From NCBI RefSeq assembly GCF_014356525.2, contig NC_052514.1:3579190-3643189 (forward strand): DNA of 64,000 nt, given 5' to 3'. Each line of letters begins with the position of its first letter. Positions within the stretch are counted from its first letter, which is position 1. A model generated the notes under the pieces. That model searched no databases. It was not told the origin of the DNA and worked only from the letters and a program-made list of their open reading frames with translations. Origin of the DNA: Nilaparvata lugens (taxonomy: Eukaryota > Arthropoda > Insecta > Hemiptera > Delphacidae). The position numbers were made by a program, and so were the translations under genes. Below are positions 46,632 to 58,080 of this stretch, one piece after another.

Positions 46632-47190
46632 ATAGTTATTTGTGCAACTAGTGCGCGAAGTGACAGTTTGCTGCACCGAAAGAAACGTTCACGCCCGAGC
46701 CGTAGGCGAGGGGGGAATGGTTTCTTGAGTGCAGCAGAGGAACTTTGCGCACGTATTTCACATTTAATTTTTCCTACAGTTACCATTGAATATGAAAGTG
46801 AAATGCATCAAATGTATATCTGTGTAATTTTATTATTAATAAATAAAATAGAATAATGTATGTGTGTTTGAATGGCGGGGCGGCTGTGTGCTGAATGTGG
46901 CACTGTGCTGTCGCTGTCATCCACTGTTGTCCTTTATATTATTATAACGTGCACCACAGTCACAGTTACCAACTTAATTTTGATTTTGCTGCACCATTTT
47001 GATTTTGAATTTTAATTTTGATTTTGCTGCACTGGTGCTCCATATAACCTACTAACTATTTTGCGTTGCCATGTTGCAAATCTGGAGTGCGGAAAAAATT
47101 TTTCCCGCACTAGAGCGGAAAAGTGATTCTTTGCGTTCTGTAATCAGTGCAGCAATGGCGACTTTCAAGGTAACTGTAGGAAAAACAAAT
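46632..47190 (+). mobile_element. family E repeat (copy 3)
   Basis: Collinear with 38659-39196. Ends GTAACTGTAGGAAAAAC about 20 bp before the donor site of the - strand exon at 47210, so it sits in the adjacent intron. Confidence 0.65.
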
Positions 47191-47209
47191 TTTTCATTAA
47201 ATAACTCAC

Positions 47210-47387
47210 CGGTAATAGTATCTGAAGAGGAGAGTCCATCGTTGCGTATACTGCTACTGTTGTTCCGTACACTGATGGTGTAGGGTGAGGGGGAACTTGT
47301 CTCCGGGGGGGCCACAAGGGGTAAGGGGGGTCCCCCTCCCTCTGAGCCACCCCCTCCCGATGACCATGTCCTGTGTTGTTGCACACG
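47210..47387 (-). CDS. internal exon of an unknown - strand gene
   Basis: On the - strand, TTCTCTGTTGCAG precedes base 47387 and ACCG/GTGAGT follows base 47210: both sites are good. The 178-nt exon has one open frame: RVQQHRTWSSGGGGSEGGG, then PPLPLVAPPETSSPSPYTIS and VRNNSSSIRNDGLSSSDTITG (phase 0 in, phase 1 out). GC-rich against AT-rich flanks. Gly/Pro/Ser-rich, so probably a disordered linker of a larger protein; family not recognised. No other exon of this gene was found in the window, so its introns are long (at least 16 kb on one side). Confidence 0.6.
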
Positions 47388-47516
47388 CTGCAACAGAGAA
47401 AAGGAAAAATTGTTACATAAATTACTATAATAAAATATCCTGATAGAGCTACTTGAATTGTTCAATTGATATAGAAATCACATCATATAGACAGCATCGT
47501 TTTATATAAACACTTC

Positions 47517-47755
47517 TATAGTCCATACAAAATTATTATTGACTTGAGAGGATATGCGGAGCAGAGAAATGGAGGGACTTCAGCCAATTACAGTGATGAA
47601 TAGTCATAGAAAGAAGCGCAGTTGCCAAGTTGTCGATCAGACTCAGTCAATGCAGTGCTTTCAGAGAGGAAACTACGTTATGCGTATCATGAGCCATTGA
47701 ACACTCACTCAAGACTACACAACGCTGTCCGATTCAGCACGGTAACATCGCCGCC
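47517..47755 (+). repeat. dispersed repeat, partner of 27221-27460
   Basis: See shared words GCAGAGAAATGGAGGGA, GAAGCGCAGTTGCCAAG and CGGTAACATCGC in the same order as at 27221-27460. Just outside lies a GC-rich MITE. Confidence 0.6.
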
Positions 47756-47811
47756 GCTGCATCACTACTTTTCTCTGTTCTCATTATCCCTCCAAGTCGG
47801 AGGTTATTTTA

Positions 47812-48040
47812 AGCTATGTACAGATATACGCGCCTCCAACCCGCTCTGGGCAAGCTCCGCCCTCGTTCCGCCATCGCTATGCAATCGCTCCGCCCCCGCG
47901 CTTCACTCGCACCGATCATGAACGTTACGGGAGATGTTAGCTGTTCTCGCGTTCCACTCTTGCTCCCCGGTCGATCATCAATCGCTCTGCTCGAGTGACG
48001 TTCGGTTGCGGAGCAGAGCGAAAGTCTGTATGCACCTTTA
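47812..48040. mobile_element. AGGTGCGTACAG-family MITE, GC-rich interior
   Basis: Left AGCTATGTACAGATATACGCGCC and right AGTCTGTATGCACCT are diverged versions of the ends of 58613-58779 (AGGTGCGTACAGATTTACGCG). The interior is rich in GCTCCGCCC and similar. Confidence 0.5.
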
Positions 48041-48267
48041 GATGAACTATAGAAATACTAGAATAGTATTTTACATGTCCGATAAGTCAGTACATTCAAA
48101 AACCAGAACATAGATGGCTGTGACGAAGGTCTGCACTGCAGGCGAAAACCCGCTGTACAAGTGAAAAGAGACGAAAAATGAAAATCTTTTTTTTCTACCT
48201 GCGCTGCTGCGCTCACGAGATTTCCGTAGTTTAGGTTTTTGTATCGCTGCGCGACAAACGCTCGTTC

Positions 48268-48692
48268 CTATAGTGAAGTCCACGTTATAATAGCAGTAGA
48301 GAAAGATAGGAGAACAACGTTGCTGATCCTCTGTTTTGTCAATGCTTTCTATAGACGGTAGCTGATACAGGTTTATTGATGTAATATTAACTGTTAATTC
48401 CAGTTTAAAATAATCAATTATATTCTATCAAGCAAGAAATAATAATTTCCAATAATTCTAATAATTAAGATGAATTGTTTTGTTAATTGACTATTAATTC
48501 TACATTGTTAAAAGACGATCTGGCAACAAGGCAAAGCGAGAAATAGATGCTTATAACGCTTATATTCGCTTATAATGCGCTTATTCGCTTATGATGCTTA
48601 TAATGCTTATATTCGCTTTGTTGAATGATAGACAAGGATTGCAATACCATTGCTAATCAAACACTGCCATTATAACGTGGACCTCATTATAG
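48268..48692. mobile_element. Tc1-like MITE copy
   Basis: CCTATAGTGAAGTCCACG and CGTGGACCTCATTATAG ends; subterminal GAGAAAGATAGGAG and TTGAATGATAGACAAGG as in the family. A short TTATAATGCTTATATTCGC tandem repeat lies at 48550-48615. Confidence 0.7.
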
Positions 48693-48724
48693 AACTAGGA
48701 TTTACCACAGTGAAGAAAGAAGAA

Positions 48725-48800
48725 ACGAAGTGAGCCTGACGGCTAGTTGATAATAAATTTATGAACCATTAATGAATGAAAATCATGAAGAAGAAGAAAT
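48725..48800 (+). mobile_element. 3' fragment of Helitron family A
   Basis: CGAAGTGAGCCTGACGGCTAG/T followed by TGATAATAAATTTATGAA. The text after the Helitron end is the same as after the copy ending at 53138, so both inserted in copies of another repeat, or one locus derives from the other. Confidence 0.55.
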
Positions 48801-48897
48801 TCCTTCTACTTTGTGGATTCACTGAGTATGGTCATAGAATGAACAATCTTTAGAAGTTTTCTAGAAAAATAAACATAGTAAACAAGTTTTCTCTGGT

Positions 48898-49060
48898 AAG
48901 GTGTTCGAGATCAGAGCACGAGCCAGTGTTCAATTGTTGTCGACGGGAGCTTGACCAGTTCGTTGCACGCGAACCAGAATCGCGCGACCTGCGATCATCT
49001 TGCGTACCGCTCGCGTTTAGTTTGTGTCGCGCATCGCGTAAGTCTCTACGCACCTTTATT
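48898..49060. mobile_element. probable AGGTGCG-family MITE
   Basis: Starts AAGGTGTTCGAGATC and ends AGTCTCTACGCACCTTTA; GC-rich interior (CGCGCGACCTGCGATC). Boundaries inferred from the CGCACCT end. Confidence 0.45.
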
Positions 49061-49067
49061 TGATTAA

Positions 49068-50244
49068 CCTTCCGGTAGTCGCGCTCTACTCGAACGCACG
49101 AGCAGTCGCGAGTTGTACTTTTTACAACATCCAATTTTACAAGTCTCATGTACTCTGTTTACTGTCAAAACATATTGATTAATTATTGTATTATTACGTT
49201 TTCCATCTTCTTGAATTATTTCACGCCTATGAACATTTGGATGATTACCAATTCATAGCCCAATAAAGTACACCAAGCAAAACAATCAATTCTGTATTCG
49301 TTTACAGTCCCCGTTTACAGTCTTTCCCCATCTTATGCACTGTCGCGACTAAATGACACCTAAAGACTGAACCATTGCTCGATTGATACTGCAACTCAGT
49401 GGAGTGATGGGGGAAAAGTTTTGGAATGCATAGGTGACTCATTCACTGACACCACCCCATTCAACAACCCTATGATTTAATTTCCAGTGATGAATGATCT
49501 ATTGCTCCAATTTTGCCAAAACTGATTAATGTTATTTTCTTCATTTTTCATTAATATATTCTCTACACACTTCAAAATGGTTTTAAATAATGTTTTAGTG
49601 TTTGTTTAATAATTCTTAAAAACGTGTTTGAGTTGAATTCATTGTTTCCTATTGACTGGCTCATTATTCTTCTCCGTTATATTCCTGAACTCTGGTAATG
49701 TTTTTATTCCATAAAATAATATTTTATAATAATTTTTGTTAATAATATTTAATTGATGAAATATTTGTTGATATATTAATATTATATATTTATTAATGTA
49801 TTGGTTGATGAGTATTTATTTAATAATTTTTATTAAGTAATAATTTTTATTACGTAGACTATCATTTTTGAAATATATATATTTTTTTTGTTTCTCTTCG
49901 TCCTGCGTGATGAATAATATATTATTATAATTATTAATACTAGATTAATCTTTCATATATTTTCCTTGTTGAATTTGTATCAGCCAGCTTTCTCTGTCTC
50001 TGCTTGTTCCTTGTCTAACTGCATTGCTCTCAACTGTACTCCATCATGCAGACGTGATTTTATCACTTGCATGGTTGAATATTTCCACATATTATTAATG
50101 TCAAACTATAGTAGGAAAAGTATGTTATGTTTATTATTGCTTGATTGCTTGTTTGTATATTGATGGAAATAAAAATTTATTATTATTATATCAATAGTTT
50201 TGTGACACTGTTGTACTTTTTACAACAGCGCGACGGCCGAAAGG
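49068..50244. mobile_element. piggyBac-like non-autonomous element, about 1.2 kb
   Basis: Left end TTAA/CCTTCCGGTAGTCGCGC (TTAA at 49064-49067); right end GCGCGACGGCCGAAAGG/TTAG. Subterminal TTGTACTTTTTACAAC lies at both ends. The left 300 bp matches 60506-60868 in reverse. TTAA target and CCT-type end fit piggyBac. No transposase is encoded; the AT-rich middle (49550-50180) may be a further insertion. Confidence 0.7.
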
Positions 50245-51045
50245 TTAGAATCTGATAGACCCGAGTGTATAAAACTGAACTGATTCAAATACATTCTTTC
50301 CAATCCTGTTAGAAATACTATTTCTACTCGTAAGTCATGTCCAAAACCGTTCCACAGAACCTTATTAAAACCATTTTATCCAACTCATTTGAATACATCT
50401 CAAGCATATCGAGGTGGACTTTCTCATTTATTTAAACAATTCTCATCCAATTCCGCCAAGAAGATTATTCCAAAGACACCATGCCGAATAACTCTTCTAC
50501 CGAGTTTTATTAAAACCGTGTCATAAAGTCATTTGAAACCCCAACATCTGTAGCTCTATGAAAAGGGAGGCGATTCATCAGCTCTTATGAAAGTAGCACG
50601 TGAATACCAGGCTTACAAAGCAATAATCACAAAAAAGAGAAATTGTAATGGGGAAACTAAAGAGAGAACGAGAGAGACAATGATGATGATAGAGTAAGAG
50701 CAATAGGGTAGAAAGAGCGAGGGAACATTTTTTGCCAATTTAGAGCCAGCACAAACAAATCTGCAGAGACTGTTTCAATTCTCACTGGTCTTTGTAATTC
50801 TGTTTCAGCTGTTTTTGTACCACCTCGTGTTTATTTCGCCTGAAAAACTAGGTTTGTACCCTGAATGAAAACATTGTAGACTGGGAAACTGTATTGTCGA
50901 GCCAGTTGATGAGTCTTTAGGAGAAATTGCTTGAAAGTCAACACCTTTTTTCAACTTTATAAAAGCGTTTTTTCAAGATTATGTAGGTAGCTCTGCTAAA
51001 TGTTACTAGATATTGTCATTCATCGGTTTTGAACCAGAGAGTATA
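50245..51045. other. intergenic, nothing recognised
   Basis: Unique AT-rich sequence without a splice-supported frame. Confidence 0.4.
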
Positions 51046-51705
51046 GAATGAAACTTACTAGTATTTCTGTGAACAGTAGACCTCGCGCTCAGTAAGATAC
51101 ATTGACCTGTTGTTATGTTTTCTCAAAAATTAATAAAAATAATTTGTCCATTTAAAATGTCTAGAAAAAATCCTAAATAAACATAGAGATCTCTGTCCTA
51201 TCGTACCGTGACGTGTCGTCCCGGAATGTGAGTGTGAGCGCTGTTATCAGGTCTGGCTGCAACTGTCTACAACGTTAATGGGAAGATACATTATCAAGAT
51301 GTTCAATGTTTTTGAATGGGTAATACTATAGTCAACTGTCTACTAACGTTGATGGAAAGAAACATTTTCAAGATGTTCAATGTTTTTGAACGGGTAGTAT
51401 TATAGTCCACTAGACAGCTGACTTATGATGAATAATTCTGTAGTCTGATTCTCCTCTAATATTGGCGTATGAAGGAGGTTCCTTTTCCCTTTTATATTAT
51501 CCTTGAAATGCCAAATTTCCAAAAAACCTTGTATATACGTCGACGCGCAATTTAAAAAGGAACATACCTGTCAAATTTCATGACAATCTATTACCGCGTT
51601 TCGCCGTAAATGCGCAACATATAAATATATAAACATTTAAACATTAAGAGAAATGCCAAACCGTCGACTTGAATCTTAGACCTCACTTCGTTCGGTCAAC
51701 TGGAT
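51046..51705 (-). mobile_element. family C element, longer form
   Basis: Right end CTTCGTTCGGTCAA, left end TAGTATTTCTGTGAACAG. Contains GTGACGTGTCGTCCCGGAATG and two tandem units of about 67 bp (GTCTACTAACGTTGATGG...GATGTTCAATGTTTTTGAA). Same structure as 58587-59430, which has three units. A single unit fragment also lies at about 18360-18410. Confidence 0.65.
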
Positions 51706-52348
51706 ATTGTCATTCATCGGTTTTGAACCACAGAGTATAGAATGTCATTCATCGGTTTTGAACCACAGAGTATAGAATGTAACTGACTACAAGTATTTGA
51801 AGTTAAGGTATTCAAAGTATTTAAAGTAACTGTATGTTACATTATTGTTCGGAACCCATTCAAAACAGTAGATATTCGTGGTTTCAGTTGATCGAATGTG
51901 AAAGTGCCAACATGTCTCGTCTTCACAATCTTTAATAGATAACCTACAATGAGATAGAGGTTTCAATATTGCTACATAATTATCAATCTTTGGTAGACTA
52001 GAACTAAAGTATAGATCCGAAGCAAAATTGAATGGATGATACGCTTGGTAGTTCGAATACCATTATCAAGGTGAACTTCTACCATTGGCCGAGGTAAGCC
52101 ACTCCTACAATGAAACGTCATAAAGACGCCACAGCAATGGCGGCTTATACACCAATCAAGTTCAGTTAATCAATCGAACATAATAGAATATATCAAGGAT
52201 TTTATATGTTTCATTGTGTTTAAATAATTTCAGTTGCCCTAAAAGATAAGTGAATATTTAGTAATTCAACTCTTTTTAACGACAACAATCTGATTCATTG
52301 TAGATACTGTAATAGTGAATATAGTAGTCATATTTTTCAATGAGTTTA

Positions 52349-53138
52349 TCTATATATATAAAAGCGAAATGGCACTGACTGACTCACTCACTCACTCGCA
52401 GAACTAAAAATCTACCGGACCAAAAACGTTCAAATTTGGTAGGTATGTTCAGTTGGCTCTTTAGAGGCGCACTAAGAACGGATTTGGCAAAATTTCCAAA
52501 GATAAGCCCAAAATCTGCTTTTTTCTTTTTCTCAGATTTATCGAGAACAAATGAACAGAAATTGTTCAAATTTAGTAAAGAAGCTCAGCTAGGGTGTAAT
52601 AATGTTGTGTTGGAAGGAATTTGAATTAACGCCAAAAATACGCCCAAAATCTGCGTTTTTCCAGCGTTTTTTGCGCTTTCTCAGCTTTTCGAGAACAAAT
52701 ATGAACAAAACATGTTCAAATTTACTACAGAAGCTCAGCTGGGGTGTAATAATCTTGTGTTAGAAGGAATTTGAAATAACGCCAAAGATACACACAAAAT
52801 TAGCGGTTTTTTGCTTTTTCTCAGTTCTTTCATCAAGTAATAGACAGAAAATGTTCAAATTTGGTTTGTTTAGCTAGGGTCTAAAAATTTTGTGATGAGG
52901 TGACATTAATATTTCATCAAATATACGTCCAAAATCAGCGTTTTTCCAACGTTTTTCTCAGCTTTTCTGCATTTTCTCATGACTTTGACTTTCTGATGGA
53001 ATGAAGCATGCTCAAATGAATAATGCAGGCAAGCGAAGCGAGCCCGCTGATCTCATTTTTGGACGATCCAGTCGGGGGTTCAGGGGGCGGAGCCCCTGGC
53101 TAGACGGATATGACGAACGAAGCGAGCCTGATGGCTAG
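52349..53138 (+). mobile_element. Helitron-like element, family A
   Basis: TCTATATATATAAAAGCG after an A (52348) to GAGCCTGATGGCTAG before a T (53139). About 790 bp. The central region has two or three degenerate internal repeats of AACAAATxAACAGAAAxTGTTCAAATTT (about 52545, 52690, 52845). Open frames here are short and unsupported. Confidence 0.78.
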
Positions 53139-53307
53139 TTGATAATAAATTTATGAATTATTCATGAATGAAAATCATGAATCAATTAAATTAGATAAAT
53201 TTCATTGGTTGAAGGAGAAACTTCGGAGAGATTCAATCAACTAGCAGCTTGTAATAGAAAGTGAAATTCAGATTTGGTAAGTTCAGTTATCATAATATGA
53301 AAACCGG

Positions 53308-53660
53308 TATTTCGATTTGAATTTGAATATAGAATATTAATGGTGATATAAATTCCCAATTGAGACATATTAGATTATTTTTATTCTTTATTCGATTACT
53401 TTCTCTCAGGAAACTACAGTCCTTTTCTACACAACTTCCAACCCTCCCAACCAACCCTTTCTCACCACTCTTACAACTTCTCTATTTCGATTTGAATTTG
53501 AATATAAAATAATAATGTTGATATAAATTCGCAATTGAGACATATAAGATCATTTTTATTCTTTTTTTGATTACTTTTTCTCAGGAAACTACAGCCCTTT
53601 TCTACACAACTTCCAACCCTCTCTCTCAACTCTTTCTCTCCACTCTTCCAACTTCTCTAT
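53308..53660. repeat. 175-bp tandem duplication
   Basis: TTCGATTTGAATTTGAATAT at 53311 and 53486; both copies run through GGAAACTACAGxCCTTTTCTACAC to a CT-rich end with scattered differences. Older than the 734-bp duplication. Confidence 0.8.
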
Positions 53661-54439
53661 TCCTATTCATTCACCTCTACTCCCCCCCCCACAACCTCCA
53701 AAACCCCTACTCTATCCATATTGTGTATACGTTATTAACAGGGTAGTAGCACCCCCCACCCTTACTCACCCAATCCACTACCCTTGTATGAAAACCCAGC
53801 ATCGTACCCTTATTAAATCATCCCTTGGACTAATCCTCTCGCGACCCTATTCAGAATACACGGGGGGCAACAAGACCCCCCTCCAACCTTGGGGGGTACA
53901 GGACCCTTCCCCCCTACAACCTTGGGGGGTACAGGACCCCTGAATAAATAGAGAGGGGGGTTCGAAATTGATGAGTGTGCATCTCCTCCCAGGTCGAGGC
54001 GGATGAATGGAATTTATTCGAGTTAATGATCATTTTCATGCTCCATTGGGTTCGGCCTTGTTTTGATGTCTGTATTTCCATGGCCTGTTATTTTGTGGGG
54101 TTTTCAGAAGGGGGGTGATAGGTCTGGTGGTTTAGAAGGCGCGGTATGGTGAGGAGGAAGGTTTAAAGTCGGTAGAGCGGTTGGCCACGTTTAATTGGAA
54201 GCTCTTTTCTTCTCGAATTTAATCATGGCTTTTGAGCTCGTGTGGTAGGTTGGTCGATGCTTACTCATAACTGTGTTTGATAAAAGTGTGATGTAAAGGG
54301 ACCTGTGGAACCAGATTGTGTTGTTAGTGAACACAAAATTGTCATCAATGCTTCTTCATTGAAGAGACTCGTTTGACTATTATTACATCATTTTCAATCT
54401 CATGTGAAGTTTATGTGTTTAAATTGAGAATGGTAATAA
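53661..54439. other. GC-richer unique stretch, no exon found
   Basis: Holds two copies of CAACCTTGGGGGGTACAGGA (about 53897 and 53920) and a long unique stretch (53980-54260). Unlike neighbours it shows no TE words. It could be conserved regulatory DNA; I see no acceptable exon. Confidence 0.4.
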
Positions 54440-54655
54440 TTATTGGATGAAAAAGACTGAGAAATTGTCAAAAACCACAGATTTATTGATACTTAGAAAG
54501 ACCGCTTTCGGTTATTACACCATTGTCAATCTCTGATAAACGAAGAAGTTTATTGATACTTAGAAAGACCGGTTTCGGTTATTACACCATTGTCAATCTC
54601 TGATAAACAATAAATCTGTGGTTTTTTGACAATTTCTTAATCTTTTTCATTCATT
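54440..54655. mobile_element. GGTTTCGG-family palindrome with duplicated centre
   Basis: Arms as in 39772-39947. The core TTATTGATACTTAGAAAGACC...CAATCTCTGATAAAC is present twice in direct orientation before the right arm. Followed by the shared tail. Confidence 0.7.
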
Positions 54656-54842
54656 ATGAATAATTACCACAATATCAACTTCTCAACTACACAAAAAGGT
54701 AATAATTATGTAAGACTAATTACTAACACAAGTAAGACTTCAATGAAATCTCGTCGTTACTGAATTTTATAATTTTGCGACTATTTCATGCAAGCCCATA
54801 TGACTAAACATCCTATTATATTATAGTGAGCAATGAGCAATT

Positions 54843-55022
54843 TCTGTATTTATGTATGTCCAACGGATGTCGAAGACAGCTCTAACGATTTTCACGAAAT
54901 TTGAACATTGTAGTAGGTTCAAGATAGAAAGACTCGATTGCACTAGGCCTCATCCCTGGGAAAATCATTAATGTATTAATGTACGTCCAACAGATGTCGA
55001 AAACGGCTCTAACGATTTTCAC
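54843..55022. repeat. dispersed repeat (ATTTTCACGAAATTTG), two partial copies
   Basis: CCAACGGATGTCGAAGACAGC at about 54848 and CCAACAGATGTCGAAAACGGC at about 54987 start two partial copies of the repeat at 42541-42745. Confidence 0.55.
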
Positions 55023-55025
55023 GAG

Positions 55026-56297
55026 ATTTGTACATAGTTGACCGAGCGAAGTGAGGTCTAAGATTCAAGTCGACGGTTTGATATTTCTCTTAATGTTTAA
55101 ATGTTCGTATGTTTATATGTTGCGCATTTACAGCGAAATGCAGCAATAGATTTTCATGAAATTTTCATTAAAGGTATGTTCCTTTTTTAATTGCGCGTTG
55201 ACGTATATACAAGGTTTTTGGAAATTTTGCATTTCAAGGATGATATAAAAGGAAAAAGGAGCCTCCTTCATACGCCAATATTGGAGTAAAAATCAGACTA
55301 TAGAATTATTCATCATAAATCACCTGACAAGTGATTACACAGATGTGTGGGAAAGCCAGTCTATTGCTGTATTTCCATAAGGTCTATAGCATAGAGAAAC
55401 AATAGCGTAAGTAGATATCCCATGGTATAGGGCGTTTATGTCGCAACTTTTACTGATATCTCAAGTCGATTACTGTCGATTATTGTCGATTTTTATTGTT
55501 TTGACCGGGTAAGAGTGTTCGAACAGCACAATATTAGAGACTACTAGCGCCATAAAGCTTCACAGGAAAGAGCTACGTGGACATAACAGTAAAAGTTGCG
55601 ACATAAATGCCCTATACCATGGAATATCTACTTATGCTATTGTTTCTCTTTGCTTCTATCATGTATTTTGTATGCTTGTATTATGTTATTTTGGCGAAAT
55701 AAACATTCTTATCTTATCTTATCTTATCTATTTTTAATGATTTTCCAATTTCATGTTTCTCAATGGCAGAGTCCAGTTGTGAGTTTGAATTTTTGTGGCA
55801 GTGAATATCTGAATTTATTCTGAAGTATTGGAAAATTACTTTGAAATGAAATGAAATTAAAATACTCTTCTCCATCCGGAATTTATATTATTAGTTCTGC
55901 TCCAACTTGAAATAGTTGTAAATTATTCCGAACTAAAACTGTGAAACTTCCTATAAAGGCTGTGCAAAGGCTAAAAATAAACTTACTACTGGTGATATTT
56001 TTCAAAGTTTTTCGATGTGTATATTATCAAGCTATCAAAATGAAAAAGTTTTCTCGAGACATTTTTTTCCGATCATTACTTTCTGGGACATGAGCAACTA
56101 AACTTAAAATTTTTGGGACAGAACATTTCAAATTCGATGAGAGATAAATCCATGAGATTTGGAGGATAAATCTCTCATGGTATTTTTAATTAATTGAAAC
56201 AAAATTTTCTGAAAATATTAATTTATGTCTATAGTTTGAATCAGGTACTTGTGGGTGAGAATACTGCGTGAGGTCTACTGTTCACAGAACTACTAGT
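55026..56297 (+). mobile_element. family C element split by a nested block
   Basis: TTGACCGAGCGAAGTGAGG at the left; CTGTTCACAGAACTACTAG at the right. Interrupted at GTCTATAG, where 55390-56226 is inserted. The uninterrupted order is seen at 10140-10175 in reverse. Confidence 0.7.
55390..56226. mobile_element. nested composite block, 8-bp target duplication
   Basis: GTCTATAG at 55382-55389 and 56227-56234 flank it. It consists of a palindromic MITE (55390-55654, CATAGAGAAACAATAGC ends), a (TTATC)n-tailed piece with TTGGCGAAATAAACATTC (55690-55735), a spacer and one foldback arm (55958-56226). The MITE, spacer and arm are shared with 4374-5505. An 8-bp duplication would fit a hAT-like insertion. 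Confidence 0.65.
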
Positions 56298-56689
56298 AGG
56301 TTTAAGATATAAAAATATTCGATTACACTATGCCTAATCCCTGGGAAAACTCGCTAAAGGACATTAAAAAGATAATAATTATTCATTTCATCCTTGGGAA
56401 AACAGCTGTTAATTTCGACGTCTGTCGATAATGGAAGTGAGTGAGCGAGTGCATGAGTGTGGGACTGAGACAAAATTATTATAACTCAGCTGTTGAACTA
56501 TTACAATCAGGTACTTAGTGCCGGTTGCACCAAAGCCGGTTGAGTTTTAATCCTGATTAATCCCAGGAAAACTAATCAGTGAAGCCGTCTTTTTAAAATG
56601 GTCTTCTCTGATTTATTTGGTCTGATTTAATAGTTTTCAAGGCGATTTGACAAGACTTTCAAAACATTTATTACGCTTACTCCATGAAC
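56298..56689. other. intergenic with repeat fragments
   Basis: Bases 56298-56460 resemble the repeat at 42600-42745 (GGGAAAACTCGCTAAAGGACA, GTGAGTGAGCGAG). At 56518 GTGCCGGTTGCACCAAAGCC looks like one end of a further MITE without a found partner. Confidence 0.45.
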
Positions 56690-56965
56690 CTCTCTCCCAG
56701 TCGTGTGTTAATGGGGAGGATATTTTACATCCTTCTTAGAGAATCAACAATTATTTGTTGAAACAACGCCGATTTTTGAAATTACACCACATTATTATAT
56801 TGTCGTTATTCTAATTGCATCCAATCTTCATTCTCATTAATTAATTGTTTATACTTTGTAAAATTCGTTGAATAATTAGCATTACCGCCATTTAATGTAA
56901 ATTAGTGTATAAGCCAGTAAATATTGTAACATACATAAATAGATAAATCTAATCTAATCTCTTTA
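56690..56965 (+). mobile_element. family F 3' part, uninterrupted
   Basis: Provides the empty site ATGTAAATTAGTGTATAAGCC for the Helitron at 7305-8012. Ends ACATACATAAATAGATAAATC and (TAATC)n. Confidence 0.65.
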
Positions 56966-57067
56966 GGGTTGAGAGGCATAGAGGACCTGGAGTCCTAACT
57001 CCGCCCTTTATTAAGGCAATCAATCAATCTCCCTCTCACTCTGGCTCTCACTCTCACTTTCTCTCTC

Positions 57068-57297
57068 TAAGCTCCGCCAATTTATGTAGATGCATAACAT
57101 TATGATTATTATCTATAGTTATTATATTACAAATTGCTTTTTCATATCATATACAGTTCAATAATTATTTTCTTAGTCTATATTATGTAAATTCATCTAT
57201 AATTTTGCTGTATTGTAAGCTATTGTATATAAGTGTATAAGCCAGTATATATTGTAATCTACATAAATAAAGTACTCAATCAATCAATCAATCTCTC
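57068..57297 (+). mobile_element. (CAAT)n-tailed retrotransposon 3' fragment
   Basis: Same text as 808-1088 from GCTCCGCCAATTTATGTAG to AATAAAGTACT(CAAT)n. Confidence 0.65.
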
Positions 57298-57312
57298 CCT
57301 CTCTATCTTTCT

Positions 57313-57906
57313 ATCATTAAGGACACATATTGGTAACTAAGTCAAGATTACAATTTCAACTAGACTAATATTCATCGTCATTCTCAACTCAACCTCAAAA
57401 CTCCATCTCAAAATGGAAGCCTTCCAACTCAATCTCCAGAAATTAGAGCGGCGGGAGAATTTAGAGATTTTCTTTGACTTACTTCACCTCCTACCACTGT
57501 ACTCTACAATGATAATCATTTCAAATTCCGCCTCCAAGTGAGCAAAACCTTCACTTCTTCCTCACCGTTTGAGGGTTAGGGGGAAGAAGTACCCCTGAGG
57601 GGTTCCCCCATCATTAAGGACACATATTGGTAACTAAGTCAAGATCACAATTTCAACTAGACTAATTCATCGACATCCTCAACTCAACCTCAAAACTCCA
57701 TCTCAAAATGGAAAGCTTCCAACTCAATCTCCAGAAATTAGAGCGGCGGGAGAATTTAGAGATTTTCTCTGACTTACTTCACCTCCTACCACTGTACTCT
57801 ACAATGATAATCATTTCAAATTCTGCCTCCAAGTGAGCAAAACCTTCACTTCTTCCTCACCGCTCGAGGGTTAGGGGGAAGAAGTACCCCTGAGGGGTTC
57901 CCCCCA
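57313..57906. repeat. 297-bp tandem duplication
   Basis: ATCATTAAGGACACATATTGG at 57313 and 57610; both copies run to CCCCTGAGGGGTTCCCCC. Differences: ATTACAA/ATCACAA, a 2-bp indel, CCTT/GCTT, GTTTGAGG/GCTCGAGG and others, so older than the 734-bp one. Confidence 0.88.
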
Positions 57907-57990
57907 CCACCGACAATCGATACTGATGGCGCTATGCCCAGAGCAAGCAAATGAATTGCCCTTAGTGAGACAGATGGTATATGCTGTAAT

Positions 57991-58080
57991 TCATTTCAAA
58001 CTATCAGCATTGGTTGCATTGGGAAGCGTTGGCAATATTTATAAGGGATACTGACAGCTGAAAGAGTATCACACTATAGC
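57991..58080. repeat. dispersed hairpin unit
   Basis: CAAACTATCAGCATTGGTTG, GGGAAGCGTTGGCAATATT, GGGATACTGACAGCTGAAAG and TATCACACTATAG: arms and tail of the hairpin family. Confidence 0.55.

Noticed and set aside
48850..49149. 99-codon Arg-rich frame on the - strand
   Set aside because: Crosses a MITE end and a piggyBac-like end; not a gene.
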